Below, piece after piece: positions 35,922-45,601 of a stretch of DNA of 54,265 nt. The stretch's first letter is position 1, and each line of letters starts with the position of its first letter. A model generated the notes under the pieces. The model was not told the DNA's origin. It made no database searches and was given only the letters and a program-made list of their open reading frames with translations. Both the position numbers and the translations under genes were made by a program. Origin of the DNA: an uncultured Eubacteriales bacterium (GTDB lineage: Bacteria; Bacillota; Clostridia; Oscillospirales; Acutalibacteraceae); contig CATZCM010000006.1 of the NCBI GenBank assembly GCA_958417225.1, positions 1 through 54,265 of the forward strand, in the 5' to 3' direction.

Positions 35922-37928
35922 ACGTCTTAATCTGTTATTGTACGCATAACTACCCAACGTACTCCTTATGTATCTAAAGAAATCTATCCTATCACCAATA
36001 AATTCATATAAAATTTTATTAAAATCATTAACATCTGGATTAACTTTAGAACGAAGTTTTCTACAAATTTCAATAGCCTCATTAAAAGCTACTTCTGTAT
36101 TCAAATCGCACAGTTTACCCGCTTTAATTATGGTAAAAATAGACTCAATACGATTATTTAAATGTTCTTTTTGCTCCTTTGTTAAAGATGATTCTGAAAC
36201 TTTTACTTTAAATTGTGACAAATCTTCTAAAGAATTATGGAGATATTTAATTTCATTTCTCATGCAAAATGTTCCTAACTCAGCAAGTGCAGCGTCAAAT
36301 TCATTAAACTCTTCCTCATTCGTTAATTTATTGTGTACCATTTTTTCTTCTATCGGAATGAAATCTCTTGCAAAATAATAAAAATACCGATCATCGCTAA
36401 ATCTAAAATCTCCATCTTTTCGCTTATTAATAAAATCATCAAATACTCTTTTTACCACTTCAAAATCATCAGGATTGGTTGTAAATAAAGATTTTTTACT
36501 TAATTCACGCAAGCCTTGTATAAAATTAACATACATAAATAAAAGATTTTTTTCTTTTTCTGAACAAGAACATGACTCAATATTTTTATTAGTCCGCTTC
36601 AATAACTCATCAATTATATTGAAAAATGTATTGTTTTTTGACAAGTCGTATTCGGAATCAAAAATAAAAGAAATAAACTCATGAATGAACCCCTGACACA
36701 AACCTATTGCACCACTAAAATCCGTAATGTGACCATCTGCAATTAAACTTAAATACTTTATAAATGATGGAAAATGCTTAACTTGTACATTTTCTAATTT
36801 TTCATAAAGTCTACATTTAAAATAAAGGCTCTCAGTATCAATAGAATCATCATCCTGCTTTTCCTCTTCTTTCTGTTTTTCTATAAGCATTCGTTCTACC
36901 AAGCATTTCCTCTCACTCTCATACATGCCAATTACGCTCGAAGCCCTATATTTTACTTTGGCATAAAAATCATGATAGAATGCATCATCTAAAAGATTGT
37001 CTTTTTCAATTCGCTCATTTATAAGTTTAAATAGGTCTACTGCTGGATCAATGTTTATATAGCACAGTTTCATAGAAGCTTCACACACAGATTTAGTTAT
37101 TTGTGCGACCACATTGCTATCGCCTAATTTTTCTAAAAAATTATATACAGACCTTATTTCTGCATAGTTTCGGCCGCCCCAATGATGATCGTAATGAGTA
37201 ATATATGACATTAAGTCATCGTATGCTTTAGCCATTATCTCAGAGTCCTTTGGAATACTATAATCCGAAAGAATTTCAAATAAATTAAAAATTTCTGTAT
37301 TCACTCCACTTGTTTCCTCATAAAATTCGACAAAATTGATAAATTTGATACGATTAATTAAACTTCCTTTTTGTTCATCCGTTAAACGTGAATTAGAAAT
37401 TTTTTCCTCAGAAAGATTTTCTATAAGACATGCAGCACTGCAATAATTTCGTTGCTTTTGGCATTTTAAAATTTCAGTAAGCACGAAGTTAACTTCGTTA
37501 AAATCATCATCTGTTTCTAATTTATTATTCTGAAAACATTTTTTTACCAAGTGGAAAAAATTTTCCTGTTCCATAAAGTCCTTTATATAATCACTAAATT
37601 TCTCAATTTTTAAAATTTCATTAAGTTGCTCCAAAATGGGGTCAATTTTCATATAATCACAATATTTATTTTCATGTGAATCTTTTTTTAAATAATCAAT
37701 TAAGCTTGTCATAAAATTAAAATAATTAAACAAGTGTCGTTTTTCTTCATCATTGCAAATTAAAGAAATTCTCTTATTAAATTCATTTAAGTACATACTA
37801 AACATTTCAGAATATTCACTACGCCAACCTTGATTTTTTAAGTAATATACAAGATAAATAATTTCATCTATAGCTTCTATGCATTTTATTTGTGTTTGGT
37901 TGAAATTTACAATAGGTTCAAATGCCAC
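35919..37928 (-). CDS. 3' part of the frameshifted giant helical-repeat secreted protein
   Basis: A 669-codon open frame beginning at GTG with no signal peptide. It holds the same all-helical repeats as the upstream frame (for example NKLETDDDFNEV, LTDEQKGSLINRIKFINF and LTKEQKEHLNNRIESIF). The 70-nt gap to the upstream stop codon translates in this frame as KYLINIVKCIKFFND and onward with no stop, matching the repeat consensus EEQKEYLRNSINLVKY. It is therefore the continuation of the upstream gene in the +1-shifted frame and not a separate gene. It may be made only if the A7 run is read as A8. The stop codon lies within the 3'-UTR repeat. Confidence 0.8.
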   Translation of the reverse strand: MAFEPIVNFNQTQIKCIEAIDEIIYLVYYLKNQGWRSEYSEMFSMYLNEFNKRISLICNDEEKRHLFNYFNFMTSLIDYLKKDSHENKYCDYMKIDPILEQLNEILKIEKFSDYIKDFMEQENFFHLVKKCFQNNKLETDDDFNEVNFVLTEILKCQKQRNYCSAACLIENLSEEKISNSRLTDEQKGSLINRIKFINFVEFYEETSGVNTEIFNLFEILSDYSIPKDSEIMAKAYDDLMSYITHYDHHWGGRNYAEIRSVYNFLEKLGDSNVVAQITKSVCEASMKLCYINIDPAVDLFKLINERIEKDNLLDDAFYHDFYAKVKYRASSVIGMYESERKCLVERMLIEKQKEEEKQDDDSIDTESLYFKCRLYEKLENVQVKHFPSFIKYLSLIADGHITDFSGAIGLCQGFIHEFISFIFDSEYDLSKNNTFFNIIDELLKRTNKNIESCSCSEKEKNLLFMYVNFIQGLRELSKKSLFTTNPDDFEVVKRVFDDFINKRKDGDFRFSDDRYFYYFARDFIPIEEKMVHNKLTNEEEFNEFDAALAELGTFCMRNEIKYLHNSLEDLSQFKVKVSESSLTKEQKEHLNNRIESIFTIIKAGKLCDLNTEVAFNEAIEICRKLRSKVNPDVNDFNKILYEFIGDRIDFFRYIRSTLGSYAYNNRLRR

Positions 37929-37999
37929 TTGAGCTAACTTTGCTCCCTTAATTTCTATCTTATTATCATTAAAGAATTTGATACATTTAACAATATTAA

Positions 38000-40900
38000 T
38001 TAAATATTTTTTTCTTCACTTGATATAGATGACCTTGAGATTTTTTCTTCAATTGAAGAAACGTTCAAAAACTTTAAAATTTCATCAGTTACTATTGAAG
38101 GATTTGGACGATAACCATCCATGGGAACCGAACTATACGCAAAGTTTTCGTATGTGGCTAATTTAATAAGTGCATCATAAAAGATTTTGAAATCACTTTC
38201 ATTTTCTAGTTTATTATCTACAATTTGACCTTTTACTGTGAAATATAATAATTTTTTAAAATCAATAAAACCTTTAATAGTAGGACTACAATCCACTGTT
38301 TCTAGTATATCCGAACAAACACTCAATTGGTTTCTAATTTTTTCATCATGAGGGTCAACAGACAAAAACTCCATATGTAATTCACACAGATTTTTTACAA
38401 GTTCAATGCGCCGAGGTAAATACAGTTTATTTTCATCCGAATATTCACTTAATGGAATACTTTCATTCAACTTATTTACGCATGTATAGGCCACTTCAAT
38501 AAGTTCACGGAAATAATCATAATTAGAATAATCAGTAAGAATACTATCAAAAACCGCAATAAACGAATCGATGAAACACTTATATCTTTCTTGTGCTTGA
38601 TTGAAATCTGTTATGGGATAAAGCGTCAAAGAACACACAGTTTTTAAATCTAATTTTTTTACATAATACTCAGCTATGTCATCATTTATATCTCTGTGTG
38701 CAAACCTAAAACATTTAATACAATTAAGCACACGTTTCTTGTCTTCGTTTAATATCGATTCTTTTGAAAATTTTTCTTCAAATTGTGGAAATTCATTTAA
38801 AAGCATAGTCACCCATGTAAAATAACAATAACAGTGATATTTATTATTTATCAGAAACTTTTCTAAATTAATAACCGCGTCGTAAAAAACCTTACATTCA
38901 TCATTATTTTTTAATTCATTATATTTAAAGCATCTTTTTACCGGATGAAAAGACATTATGAAATTAAAGAATATTTGGATAGTTTGGCTGAAATCAGTAA
39001 CCTTAAATATCTCATTAAATACGTTATAAAGATTTTCAATTTTTTCATAATCATAATATTTATAAATATAAGTTTTATCCTCAATTAAATGCTCTTTATA
39101 TAAATCATATAAGCCTTTTACAAAATTAAAATGCTTAATTAAATATCGTTTATTTTCACTTGAAAGATCACTTGAATAAATAGTTTTATTAAGTTCATCT
39201 AAAAAAACATTAAACAGCTCACATTGCTCTTGATTGAAACTATTAGTCTTTTCACTTAGATTAACGTAAAATAACCGATAAACTAACCCATCAATAAGAC
39301 TCACGTATTCTGTATGGACCTGTTGTATATCCGTAATAGGAATATATAGCAAAGAATTAAACATTATCATTAATGATTTATTGTCAGAATTTAGATAATT
39401 AAGTAAAATTCTCTTTCTTGCATCTGATATAGATGTCATTGAAATTTTTTCCTTAATTTTGTAAAAGTTTAATACTGGTAAAATATCAATAAAGTATGAC
39501 AGGCGACTATCGTATTCTTCAAATTTAACAAATGCAGCACTAAAGTCTTTAATGTCATCATCACTTGATAATTTATTATCTATAATTCTATGTTTTACAA
39601 CATTTAACATTACCACTAAATTCGTCAAATCTTTATCACTACCATGCATCACATTTTTCGATAAATTTAGCCAAAAGTCTTTCCAAGTTTCATTTTCTCG
39701 GTCAAATTTATCAGATGGAAAATCTCGATATAAGCCACAAAGATTTTTTATAAAATCAACATTCTCAAATAACCATAGTTTGTTCCCTTCAGAACACCTG
39801 CATGAATGAATATTTTTTTCCAATGCATTTGCATATAAATCAATCAAATCAAAAAATTTATTACAATCACAAAGCACTCTAATCTTTCTACTAATAAAAT
39901 CAATAAATTCTCTATATTTTAATTGATTGAAATTTGTTGCAGGGTCAAATATAAAAGAACTTAAACTAAATAGTCCCTCTAATTCACAACAAAGGCTGTC
40001 TTTATCGTAAACGTATCCTATCAAATTAATGCTATTACACAAATACTCCTTTTGTTCCTCTGATATATCTGATGCTAAAATTTTTTCTTCAATTCCATAA
40101 AATTTTAATATTGGTAAACTATAATTAAATTTCCGTTGATTATCATTCATAAGTTCAATAAGTGCAGAATTAAAGTTTTTAACATCATCATCACTTGATA
40201 AGCTACTTTCTATAAATTTACGTTTTACTATATTTATGTTATCTATGAAAGTATCCCAAACTCTGTCACTATTCTTTGTAGAATCGCACAATTTACCACA
40301 GAAGTTCAGCCAACTTTCATTTTTTTCATCGGATTCGCCAGATAAAAAATTTTTATATAAATCACAAAGTTTTTTTATAAAACCAACATTTTTAGATAAC
40401 CATAGTTTATTCTCTTCAGTACTCCTGCATGAATGAATATTTTTTTCCAATGCATTTGCATATAAATCAATCAACTCAAAAAATTTGCTACTATAATCAC
40501 CACGTTTTTTAAGCTCATTACCCATAAAAACAACAAATTTTTTTCTATATTCACCTTTCACTTGATTGAAAGTTGCTTCATGGTCAAATATCAAAGAACC
40601 CAAACTAAATAGCCCACGTAAGTTACAACATTCTCTACTATTCTCATCATAAACGTATTTGACCAAATTAATGCTATTACGTAAATATTCCTTTTGTTCT
40701 TCCGGTATGGCTGCTTTTGAAAACTTTTCTTCAATTAGAGTAGATTCTAAAAAAGAAAAAATTTCATTGATGTCTTCATCACTAGAATATTTACTTGCTA
40801 GATATGTTATCAATTGAGTAAATGAAGCGCAAAAGCTTTTGAAATCATCATCGCTTGCTAATTTATTTTCCTTGATTCTATCTTCTATTTCACTTGAATT

Positions 40901-41374
40901 AATTTCAAAATCACTTGAGTCATAGTCTGAATCGGAATCAACACTCCAGGATGCACAATCGCTTGAAGATAAAAATTCGTTAGAATAAGTCGGAACTATA
41001 GAGTAATTTGAACTCGAATCTGAATCTGAATTAACCTCTTCTCTGGATTCATCTTCAGCAGATGCGCAAACGGGTTCAGTTTTTTTTACCGGAGGTTCAA
41101 CCGAATCAACGCTAGATTGAACGTCGGATTCAGTTTTTTCTTCAGCAATAGTCTTAGTACTAGTAGCAGAAGAATTACCGAAATCCGTACGATTCCCATT
41201 TGCAAGTGAAAAAAATCGATTACTGGTATCGGGTTGAGCATCAGCTTCAGAATCGGCTTCAGAAGTATCAACTTCAGCGTCTGAATCAATTGGAGTTTTA
41301 ATTGCCTCTACAGGTATTGCGGAAAATAACATTCCACATAACAATGCACACGCAATAACCTTTTTTAAATTCAT
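38000..41374 (-). CDS. Giant secreted helical-repeat protein, 5' part (frameshifted)
   Basis: Signal peptide (VIACALLCGMLFSAIPVEA), an acidic Ser/Asp-rich low-complexity region (about 28-160, with DSDSDYDSSD), then long tandem all-helical repeats of about 220 residues. Repeat landmarks recur: KLASDDDFKSF, SLSSDDDVKNF, KLSSDDDIKDF; EEQKEYLRNSINLVKY, EEQKEYLCNSINLIGY; LIDLYANALEKNIHSC twice. The frame stops at EEKNI after an A7 run (minus strand, 38008-38014). One additional A would restore EEKKYLINIVK and join it to the downstream frame, giving about 1818 residues. No known domain was recognised. Its signal peptide and acidic leader resemble those of the effector family at 45602-53396 in style, not in sequence. 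Confidence 0.85.
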   Translation of the reverse strand: MNLKKVIACALLCGMLFSAIPVEAIKTPIDSDAEVDTSEADSEADAQPDTSNRFFSLANGNRTDFGNSSATSTKTIAEEKTESDVQSSVDSVEPPVKKTEPVCASAEDESREEVNSDSDSSSNYSIVPTYSNEFLSSSDCASWSVDSDSDYDSSDFEINSSEIEDRIKENKLASDDDFKSFCASFTQLITYLASKYSSDEDINEIFSFLESTLIEEKFSKAAIPEEQKEYLRNSINLVKYVYDENSRECCNLRGLFSLGSLIFDHEATFNQVKGEYRKKFVVFMGNELKKRGDYSSKFFELIDLYANALEKNIHSCRSTEENKLWLSKNVGFIKKLCDLYKNFLSGESDEKNESWLNFCGKLCDSTKNSDRVWDTFIDNINIVKRKFIESSLSSDDDVKNFNSALIELMNDNQRKFNYSLPILKFYGIEEKILASDISEEQKEYLCNSINLIGYVYDKDSLCCELEGLFSLSSFIFDPATNFNQLKYREFIDFISRKIRVLCDCNKFFDLIDLYANALEKNIHSCRCSEGNKLWLFENVDFIKNLCGLYRDFPSDKFDRENETWKDFWLNLSKNVMHGSDKDLTNLVVMLNVVKHRIIDNKLSSDDDIKDFSAAFVKFEEYDSRLSYFIDILPVLNFYKIKEKISMTSISDARKRILLNYLNSDNKSLMIMFNSLLYIPITDIQQVHTEYVSLIDGLVYRLFYVNLSEKTNSFNQEQCELFNVFLDELNKTIYSSDLSSENKRYLIKHFNFVKGLYDLYKEHLIEDKTYIYKYYDYEKIENLYNVFNEIFKVTDFSQTIQIFFNFIMSFHPVKRCFKYNELKNNDECKVFYDAVINLEKFLINNKYHCYCYFTWVTMLLNEFPQFEEKFSKESILNEDKKRVLNCIKCFRFAHRDINDDIAEYYVKKLDLKTVCSLTLYPITDFNQAQERYKCFIDSFIAVFDSILTDYSNYDYFRELIEVAYTCVNKLNESIPLSEYSDENKLYLPRRIELVKNLCELHMEFLSVDPHDEKIRNQLSVCSDILETVDCSPTIKGFIDFKKLLYFTVKGQIVDNKLENESDFKIFYDALIKLATYENFAYSSVPMDGYRPNPSIVTDEILKFLNVSSIEEKISRSSISSEEKNI

Positions 41375-41471
41375 TTTAATATTCTCCTTTTATAATATTT
41401 CTTTAAATTATAGTTTGTTTTAATAGCTTTTATTGTTATCAATACATTTTACATATTACACAAATTAAGTA

Positions 41472-41506
41472 ATAAGATTTTTTCAAGGCCTCTGAAAAAA
41501 TCTTAT
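41472..41506. other. Perfect 13-bp inverted repeat in the 5' leader of the giant gene
   Basis: ATAAGATTTTTTC-AAGGCCTCT-GAAAAAATCTTAT. It lies between the promoter at 41560-41588 and the start codon at 41374, so it would fold in the mRNA leader. No T-run follows on the minus strand. Confidence 0.6.
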
Positions 41507-41559
41507 GTATACATAACAAAAGCTTTGCAATAGACGAATCAAGTAGTACCACTAATAAT

Positions 41560-41588
41560 AGTATACCAAATGGCAAGGATTTCGTCAA
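41560..41588 (-). promoter_or_regulatory. Promoter of the giant secreted protein gene
   Basis: Minus-strand TTGACG (41583-41588), 17 bases, TATACT (41560-41565). Implies a leader of about 180 nt. The remainder of 41375-41894 is AT-rich, with the hairpins listed and no gene seen. Confidence 0.75.
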
Positions 41589-41629
41589 GTAAAACTCTCA
41601 AAAATTGATTTCAAAATTGTAAACTTTAA

Positions 41630-41665
41630 CAAAACCAGTGCTCTAACTGATTTCAGAACACTGGT
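41630..41665 (-). terminator. Probable terminator of the ABC transporter-coaX operon
   Basis: Minus-strand ACCAGTG and CACTGGT flank an inner CTGAAATCAG palindrome, followed by TTTTGTT. It lies 230 nt past the coaX stop codon and upstream of the next promoter. Confidence 0.6.
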
Positions 41666-41894
41666 AAAAAATCATATTAATTATAAGTAGCAAATGTATT
41701 AATCGCAAAGACTTCATATTCAACTAATTAAATATTAAAATATAATTTGCTAAAATTTTATTAAACCAAACTATAATTGCGTTCACTGCAAAGTGGCTCC
41801 CATAAATAACTAATACATATAATCAAGATCTCTGGTTGCATTATTTTTTTCCAAATTATTTATGTAGTTACATGATCCTCCTGTTTTTACCATG

Positions 41895-42686
41895 TTATTT
41901 TGTAAAATCAAAACAAACCTTATCATATATCAATTTTAATCCCCTAAGTAAAAGATGCTCATCAAAAACAATTTTCTCTTTGCAATGCGGAATAATCAAT
42001 CTTGCTTCTCCACCTGTCGCAACAATCTTAACGGGAGTATTTATTTGACTGCGGGCCTTTTCGCACATTCCATCAATCATTGACGAAAATCCATAAATAA
42101 ACCCCGATCTCATACAATCTATAGTATTTGAACAAAGCACTTCTTTGACATTTTCTAGTCCAATTGTAGGAAGCAAAGCTGTTTTTGCACAAAGTGCATT
42201 AAGCGAGGTATTCACACCTGGCATGATACTTCCACGTACAATTTCTCGAGATTCAGTCACTTCAACTAAAGTAATCGCTGTACCTAAATCCAATATCAAA
42301 CAATGATCATTTGGAAAAATTTCTTTTGCTGCCACAGCGCCAACTATCAAATCTGCTCCAACAGTTTCTGGATTATCCATTTTTATATCAAGCCCTACAT
42401 TTAAAGTATGATCTACTATTATCGGCTTAAACGAAAACAATTTTTCTATTGCCAAACAAAGTTCCCCTGTAATCAATGGAACCACAGAACTAATTATTGA
42501 TCCTAAAATGTTCTCTTTATGTAAATCATGTGATCTCAGGATTTCACTAAGTTCAGTAGCATATTGGTCATCTGTCTTAGTTACACCAGTCGAAACTCTT
42601 GACGTAAACCTTAAGTCATCTTTATCATATACACCTATGGTTATGTTTGTATTTCCTACATCTACCACTAGCAACATTTTTTTCAT
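41895..42686 (-). CDS. coaX: Type III pantothenate kinase CoaX
   Basis: First step of CoA synthesis, acetate/sugar-kinase superfamily. Motifs are VVDVGNTNITIGVY, GADLIVGAVAA, LILDLGTAITL and the C-terminal VATGGEARL. Normal length (263 or 260). Two in-frame ATG codons (42686 and 42677) both lie near GTGAGG. It follows the ABC ATPase gene by 9 nt. Type III enzymes are not feedback-inhibited by CoA. Confidence 0.95.
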   Translation of the reverse strand: MKKMLLVVDVGNTNITIGVYDKDDLRFTSRVSTGVTKTDDQYATELSEILRSHDLHKENILGSIISSVVPLITGELCLAIEKLFSFKPIIVDHTLNVGLDIKMDNPETVGADLIVGAVAAKEIFPNDHCLILDLGTAITLVEVTESREIVRGSIMPGVNTSLNALCAKTALLPTIGLENVKEVLCSNTIDCMRSGFIYGFSSMIDGMCEKARSQINTPVKIVATGGEARLIIPHCKEKIVFDEHLLLRGLKLIYDKVCFDFTK

Positions 42687-42695
42687 TACCTCACT

Positions 42696-43349
42696 TTATA
42701 ATGCATTTGAACTTGGAGTTAACAGTCCTTCACTCTGAGTTGTTAACGGAAAAATTTTGTCCGTAAGCATTGTCGCTTCTTTAAAATCGTGTGTTATTAA
42801 TATTATAGTTGGAGAGAAACTCTCTATCATACCTTGAAACCACTTATACATTGCATTTTTGGTACGAAAATCAAGTGCACTAAACGGTTCATCCAACAAA
42901 ATCACATCATTGCCTATCATATACGTTCTCAAAAACGCTATACGTTGGCGCATTCCTCCCGAAAGTTCACTTGGATACTTATACGCAGTTCCTTCAATAC
43001 CAAATTTACTTAAATACGGTATCGCTATACAATAAGCATCCTTCTTAGACATTCCTCTTATTATCAGAGGAAGCACCACATTATCTATTACATTCTTGTG
43101 TTCCAACAGCAAATCATTTTGCATCATATAACTTATCGAACCAGGTTTACCAGTAATATCATGATCATTCAGAAAAATTTTCCCACTATTCGGCAATTCA
43201 ATCCCAGCTATGATATTGAAAAGCGTAGTTTTCCCAATACCACTTGGTCCACACAATGATATTACTTCACCTTTTTCTACTTTCAAACTAATATTTTTCA
43301 AAAGTAGTTGTCCATCATAAATTTTAGTGATATTTTGGCAAAAAAGCAT
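42696..43349 (-). CDS. ABC transporter ATPase, thiamine-precursor/nitrate-taurine type (ThiZ-like)
   Basis: Walker A GPSGIGKTTLF, signature LSGGMRQRIAFLRT, Walker B VILLDEPFSALD and switch His in LITHDF. About 217 residues when started at ATG 43349 (MLFCQNITKIYDG), nine bases after AAAGGAG; a longer frame from 43442 would run inside the preceding gene. It energises the fused permease/binding protein encoded immediately upstream. Confidence 0.88.
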   Translation of the reverse strand: MLFCQNITKIYDGQLLLKNISLKVEKGEVISLCGPSGIGKTTLFNIIAGIELPNSGKIFLNDHDITGKPGSISYMMQNDLLLEHKNVIDNVVLPLIIRGMSKKDAYCIAIPYLSKFGIEGTAYKYPSELSGGMRQRIAFLRTYMIGNDVILLDEPFSALDFRTKNAMYKWFQGMIESFSPTIILITHDFKEATMLTDKIFPLTTQSEGLLTPSSNAL

Positions 43350-45078
43350 TTGTGAAAAGCTCCTTTCTTTGAGAAAGATCATTGGAAGTAATCTCTTTTT
43401 CATGTAGCCATTTGTAAAAATTATTCCAACGATTTTTGTCAATTTCCCCCCAAACAGGAATCTCGGAAAAATATTCCTGAGAAATTATTTCTTGGCTTGC
43501 TTTCACAAGCGAAGCATCAAGTTCCCCTGCATACTCAAGTAAAATATCTGCTGATGTAGACACATCTTCTCTTGCAAAAGCATAACCCCGACTGAGTGCA
43601 CATAAAAACCTTCGCACTACATCATCATGCGTATCTGCAAAATCCTTCTGGCATATTACAACCGGCGTATAGTAATCCAAAACTGTATCAACATCCTTAA
43701 AATACATAAAATTATAATTTATTTCCTTTAACTTCAATGCTACATTATCCCATGCATCATATGACCACACTGCATCTATACCGGTATGCAAAGCTGTAAT
43801 CAAATCAACCCCACATGAATGTACAAGATGAAGTTTTTCAAATTTTGCATTTGCTAATTGCATACAGTGTCGTATAATTCCCTGTTCAACAAAGTTATCA
43901 AGCGTAGCATATGTTTTATATTCAAGATCTGAAAACGAAGTTATATTTGATTTTTCAAGAGAAAGAATGCCGGACATATTATGTTGTAAAATTGTCGCTA
44001 CAACCTGTACATTTGGATTATCGCTAGAATCAAACAGTGCAGCCAATTGATCCTGAAAATCAATTCCAAACTGAGAAGCACCTGAACTTACAAGCATTGC
44101 AGAAGTATCCTCAGAGGGCAATATAATATTAACATCAAGACCTTCTTGCTCAAAAAAACCAAGTTTTTTAGCAACATATATACCTGTGTGATTTGTATTA
44201 GGTGTATAGTCAAGTGCTAAATTTACCTTTGTTAACTGAGAAACAGAATTTCTTGTAAACATATTACTAACCAATAAAATCAATATTCCCAGTATACCAA
44301 GCATACATAACGATGTCCATAGACACTTTATTTTCTTTAATTTAATTTTCTCCAATATAAACACAACCAAAATCAGCGCACAACTAACAACACATACCAC
44401 AAAAACTGATGCAAAAAGTTTATCTAGCGAATACGATTTCTTGGCCTGAATCATATAAACTCCCAGTCCCGACATTCCTCCCATCCATTCCGCTACAACT
44501 GCACTTACCATTGAGTAGGACACAGATACCTTAAGCCCGGAAAAGAAATACGTTCTAGACTCTGGTAATACCACATGCCAAAAAATTTGCCATTTAGATG
44601 CCCTCATTGTCCTAAGTAAATTTATTTCATCAACATCTATATCTCTAAATCCATTGATCAAACTAATCGTAAGTGGAAAAAAACAACTTAAGGCTACCAA
44701 AATAACTTTTGATGCATTTCCATATCCAAAACTTACTGCAAAAATTGGAGCAAACGCTATTGCCGGTACACATTGACTTAAGATTATCAGTGGATGTATA
44801 CAGTGATACATAAAATTAAATCTATACATCAAAAACGCCAATACATACGAAATAACTATTCCAACAATAAGACCAAACATAGCTTGTATAAACGTGTCCT
44901 GTAAACACAACATAAGTTGATAAAAATCAGATATCATCACCAACCATACATCTTTAACTGATGGAAAAAATACATTTTGATTACATTGGGCGAAAAGATC
45001 CCACATCAAAAGCAACAGCAACACTACTACTACAGAAAAACACCTTGGTAAAAATTTTTTTACTATTATACAACTCAA
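43324..45078 (-). CDS. ABC permease fused to NMT1/THI5-like binding domain (ThiX-ThiY-like)
   Basis: Residues 1-250 form a BPD-type permease with six membrane segments and the EAA-like loop DVDEINLLRTMRASKWQIFWH. A further membrane helix (LGILGILILLVSNMF) is followed by a substrate-binding domain from about 285 to 550 with LALDYTPNTNHTGIYVAK, close to ThiY-type thiamine-pyrimidine (HMP/FAMP) binding proteins, which read DWTPNTNHTG. Fusion tethers the binding protein to its permease on the outer face. The ligand assignment is by motif. The start is TTG with GAGAGAAAGG close upstream. No thiamine riboswitch is seen upstream; the start is about 20 nt from the promoter's expected transcription start. 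Confidence 0.85.
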   Translation of the reverse strand: MSCIIVKKFLPRCFSVVVVLLLLLMWDLFAQCNQNVFFPSVKDVWLVMISDFYQLMLCLQDTFIQAMFGLIVGIVISYVLAFLMYRFNFMYHCIHPLIILSQCVPAIAFAPIFAVSFGYGNASKVILVALSCFFPLTISLINGFRDIDVDEINLLRTMRASKWQIFWHVVLPESRTYFFSGLKVSVSYSMVSAVVAEWMGGMSGLGVYMIQAKKSYSLDKLFASVFVVCVVSCALILVVFILEKIKLKKIKCLWTSLCMLGILGILILLVSNMFTRNSVSQLTKVNLALDYTPNTNHTGIYVAKKLGFFEQEGLDVNIILPSEDTSAMLVSSGASQFGIDFQDQLAALFDSSDNPNVQVVATILQHNMSGILSLEKSNITSFSDLEYKTYATLDNFVEQGIIRHCMQLANAKFEKLHLVHSCGVDLITALHTGIDAVWSYDAWDNVALKLKEINYNFMYFKDVDTVLDYYTPVVICQKDFADTHDDVVRRFLCALSRGYAFAREDVSTSADILLEYAGELDASLVKASQEIISQEYFSEIPVWGEIDKNRWNNFYKWLHEKEITSNDLSQRKELFTNAFLPKYH

Positions 45079-45103
45079 ATCCTTTCTCTCTAAATCTTTT
45101 ACA

Positions 45104-45132
45104 ATTATACCTCATGTAAAAAAAATATTCAA
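45104..45132 (-). promoter_or_regulatory. Promoter of the thiamine-precursor ABC-coaX operon
   Basis: Minus-strand TTGAAT (45127-45132), 17 bases, TATAAT (45104-45109). The short leader leaves no room for a TPP riboswitch. Confidence 0.75.
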
Positions 45133-45292
45133 TACATTAGTTTTTTAAGTTTTGAAGCTGTCTAACACATGTTACATAAAATAATACATAGTTTTTCTCA
45201 GCACTCACTAACTGTGACATAAAACAAATTAAAATAAATACCAATATGCACAACATTTAATCTACTATATTTAATTTCGTATATCAAGCCCC

Positions 45293-45344
45293 AAAAAACT
45301 GAAATCCTGCATTCCTTGTAAAACAAAAAAGGAATCAGGATCTC
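45293..45344 (-). terminator. Terminator behind the USP-domain effector gene
   Basis: Minus-strand GAGATCCTGATTCCTT pairs with AAGGAATGCAGGATTTC, then AGTTTTTT. The same outer arm occurs in the terminator at 35753-35842. Confidence 0.8.
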
Positions 45345-45423
45345 AATTATAATCTAATAATTCTTTGTTACAAATACAAAAATCTCATAAGGCAGTCAAC
45401 ATATTTTTACCTATTAAAAATTA
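45338..45423 (-). repeat. 86-nt 3'-UTR repeat, copy 2
   Basis: Second copy of the element at 35836-35921 with two base differences. It lies about 180 nt behind the USP-effector stop codon and joins directly to the terminator hairpin. The remainder of 45079-45601 is AT-rich with no gene. Confidence 0.85.
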
Positions 45424-45601
45424 TTATTTTTCTGGCCTATTATACAGAAATTTCGATAGCGTATCATTGCGCTATAAAAAATTATAATTAAACTTTTTAG
45501 GCAAGTTAAGGGAACTAATCAAAGATTAATCCCCTTAGTACTATACACTTAAACCAATTTTAAAATTAACTCAACACTTAGCAATTTTCTTTCACAAAGC
45601 A

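Noticed and set aside
45290..45425. CRISPR or insertion sequence as explanation of the 86-nt repeats
   Set aside because: Only two copies 9.5 kb apart, no spacers, no terminal inverted repeats or transposase; a shared 3'-UTR element fits better.
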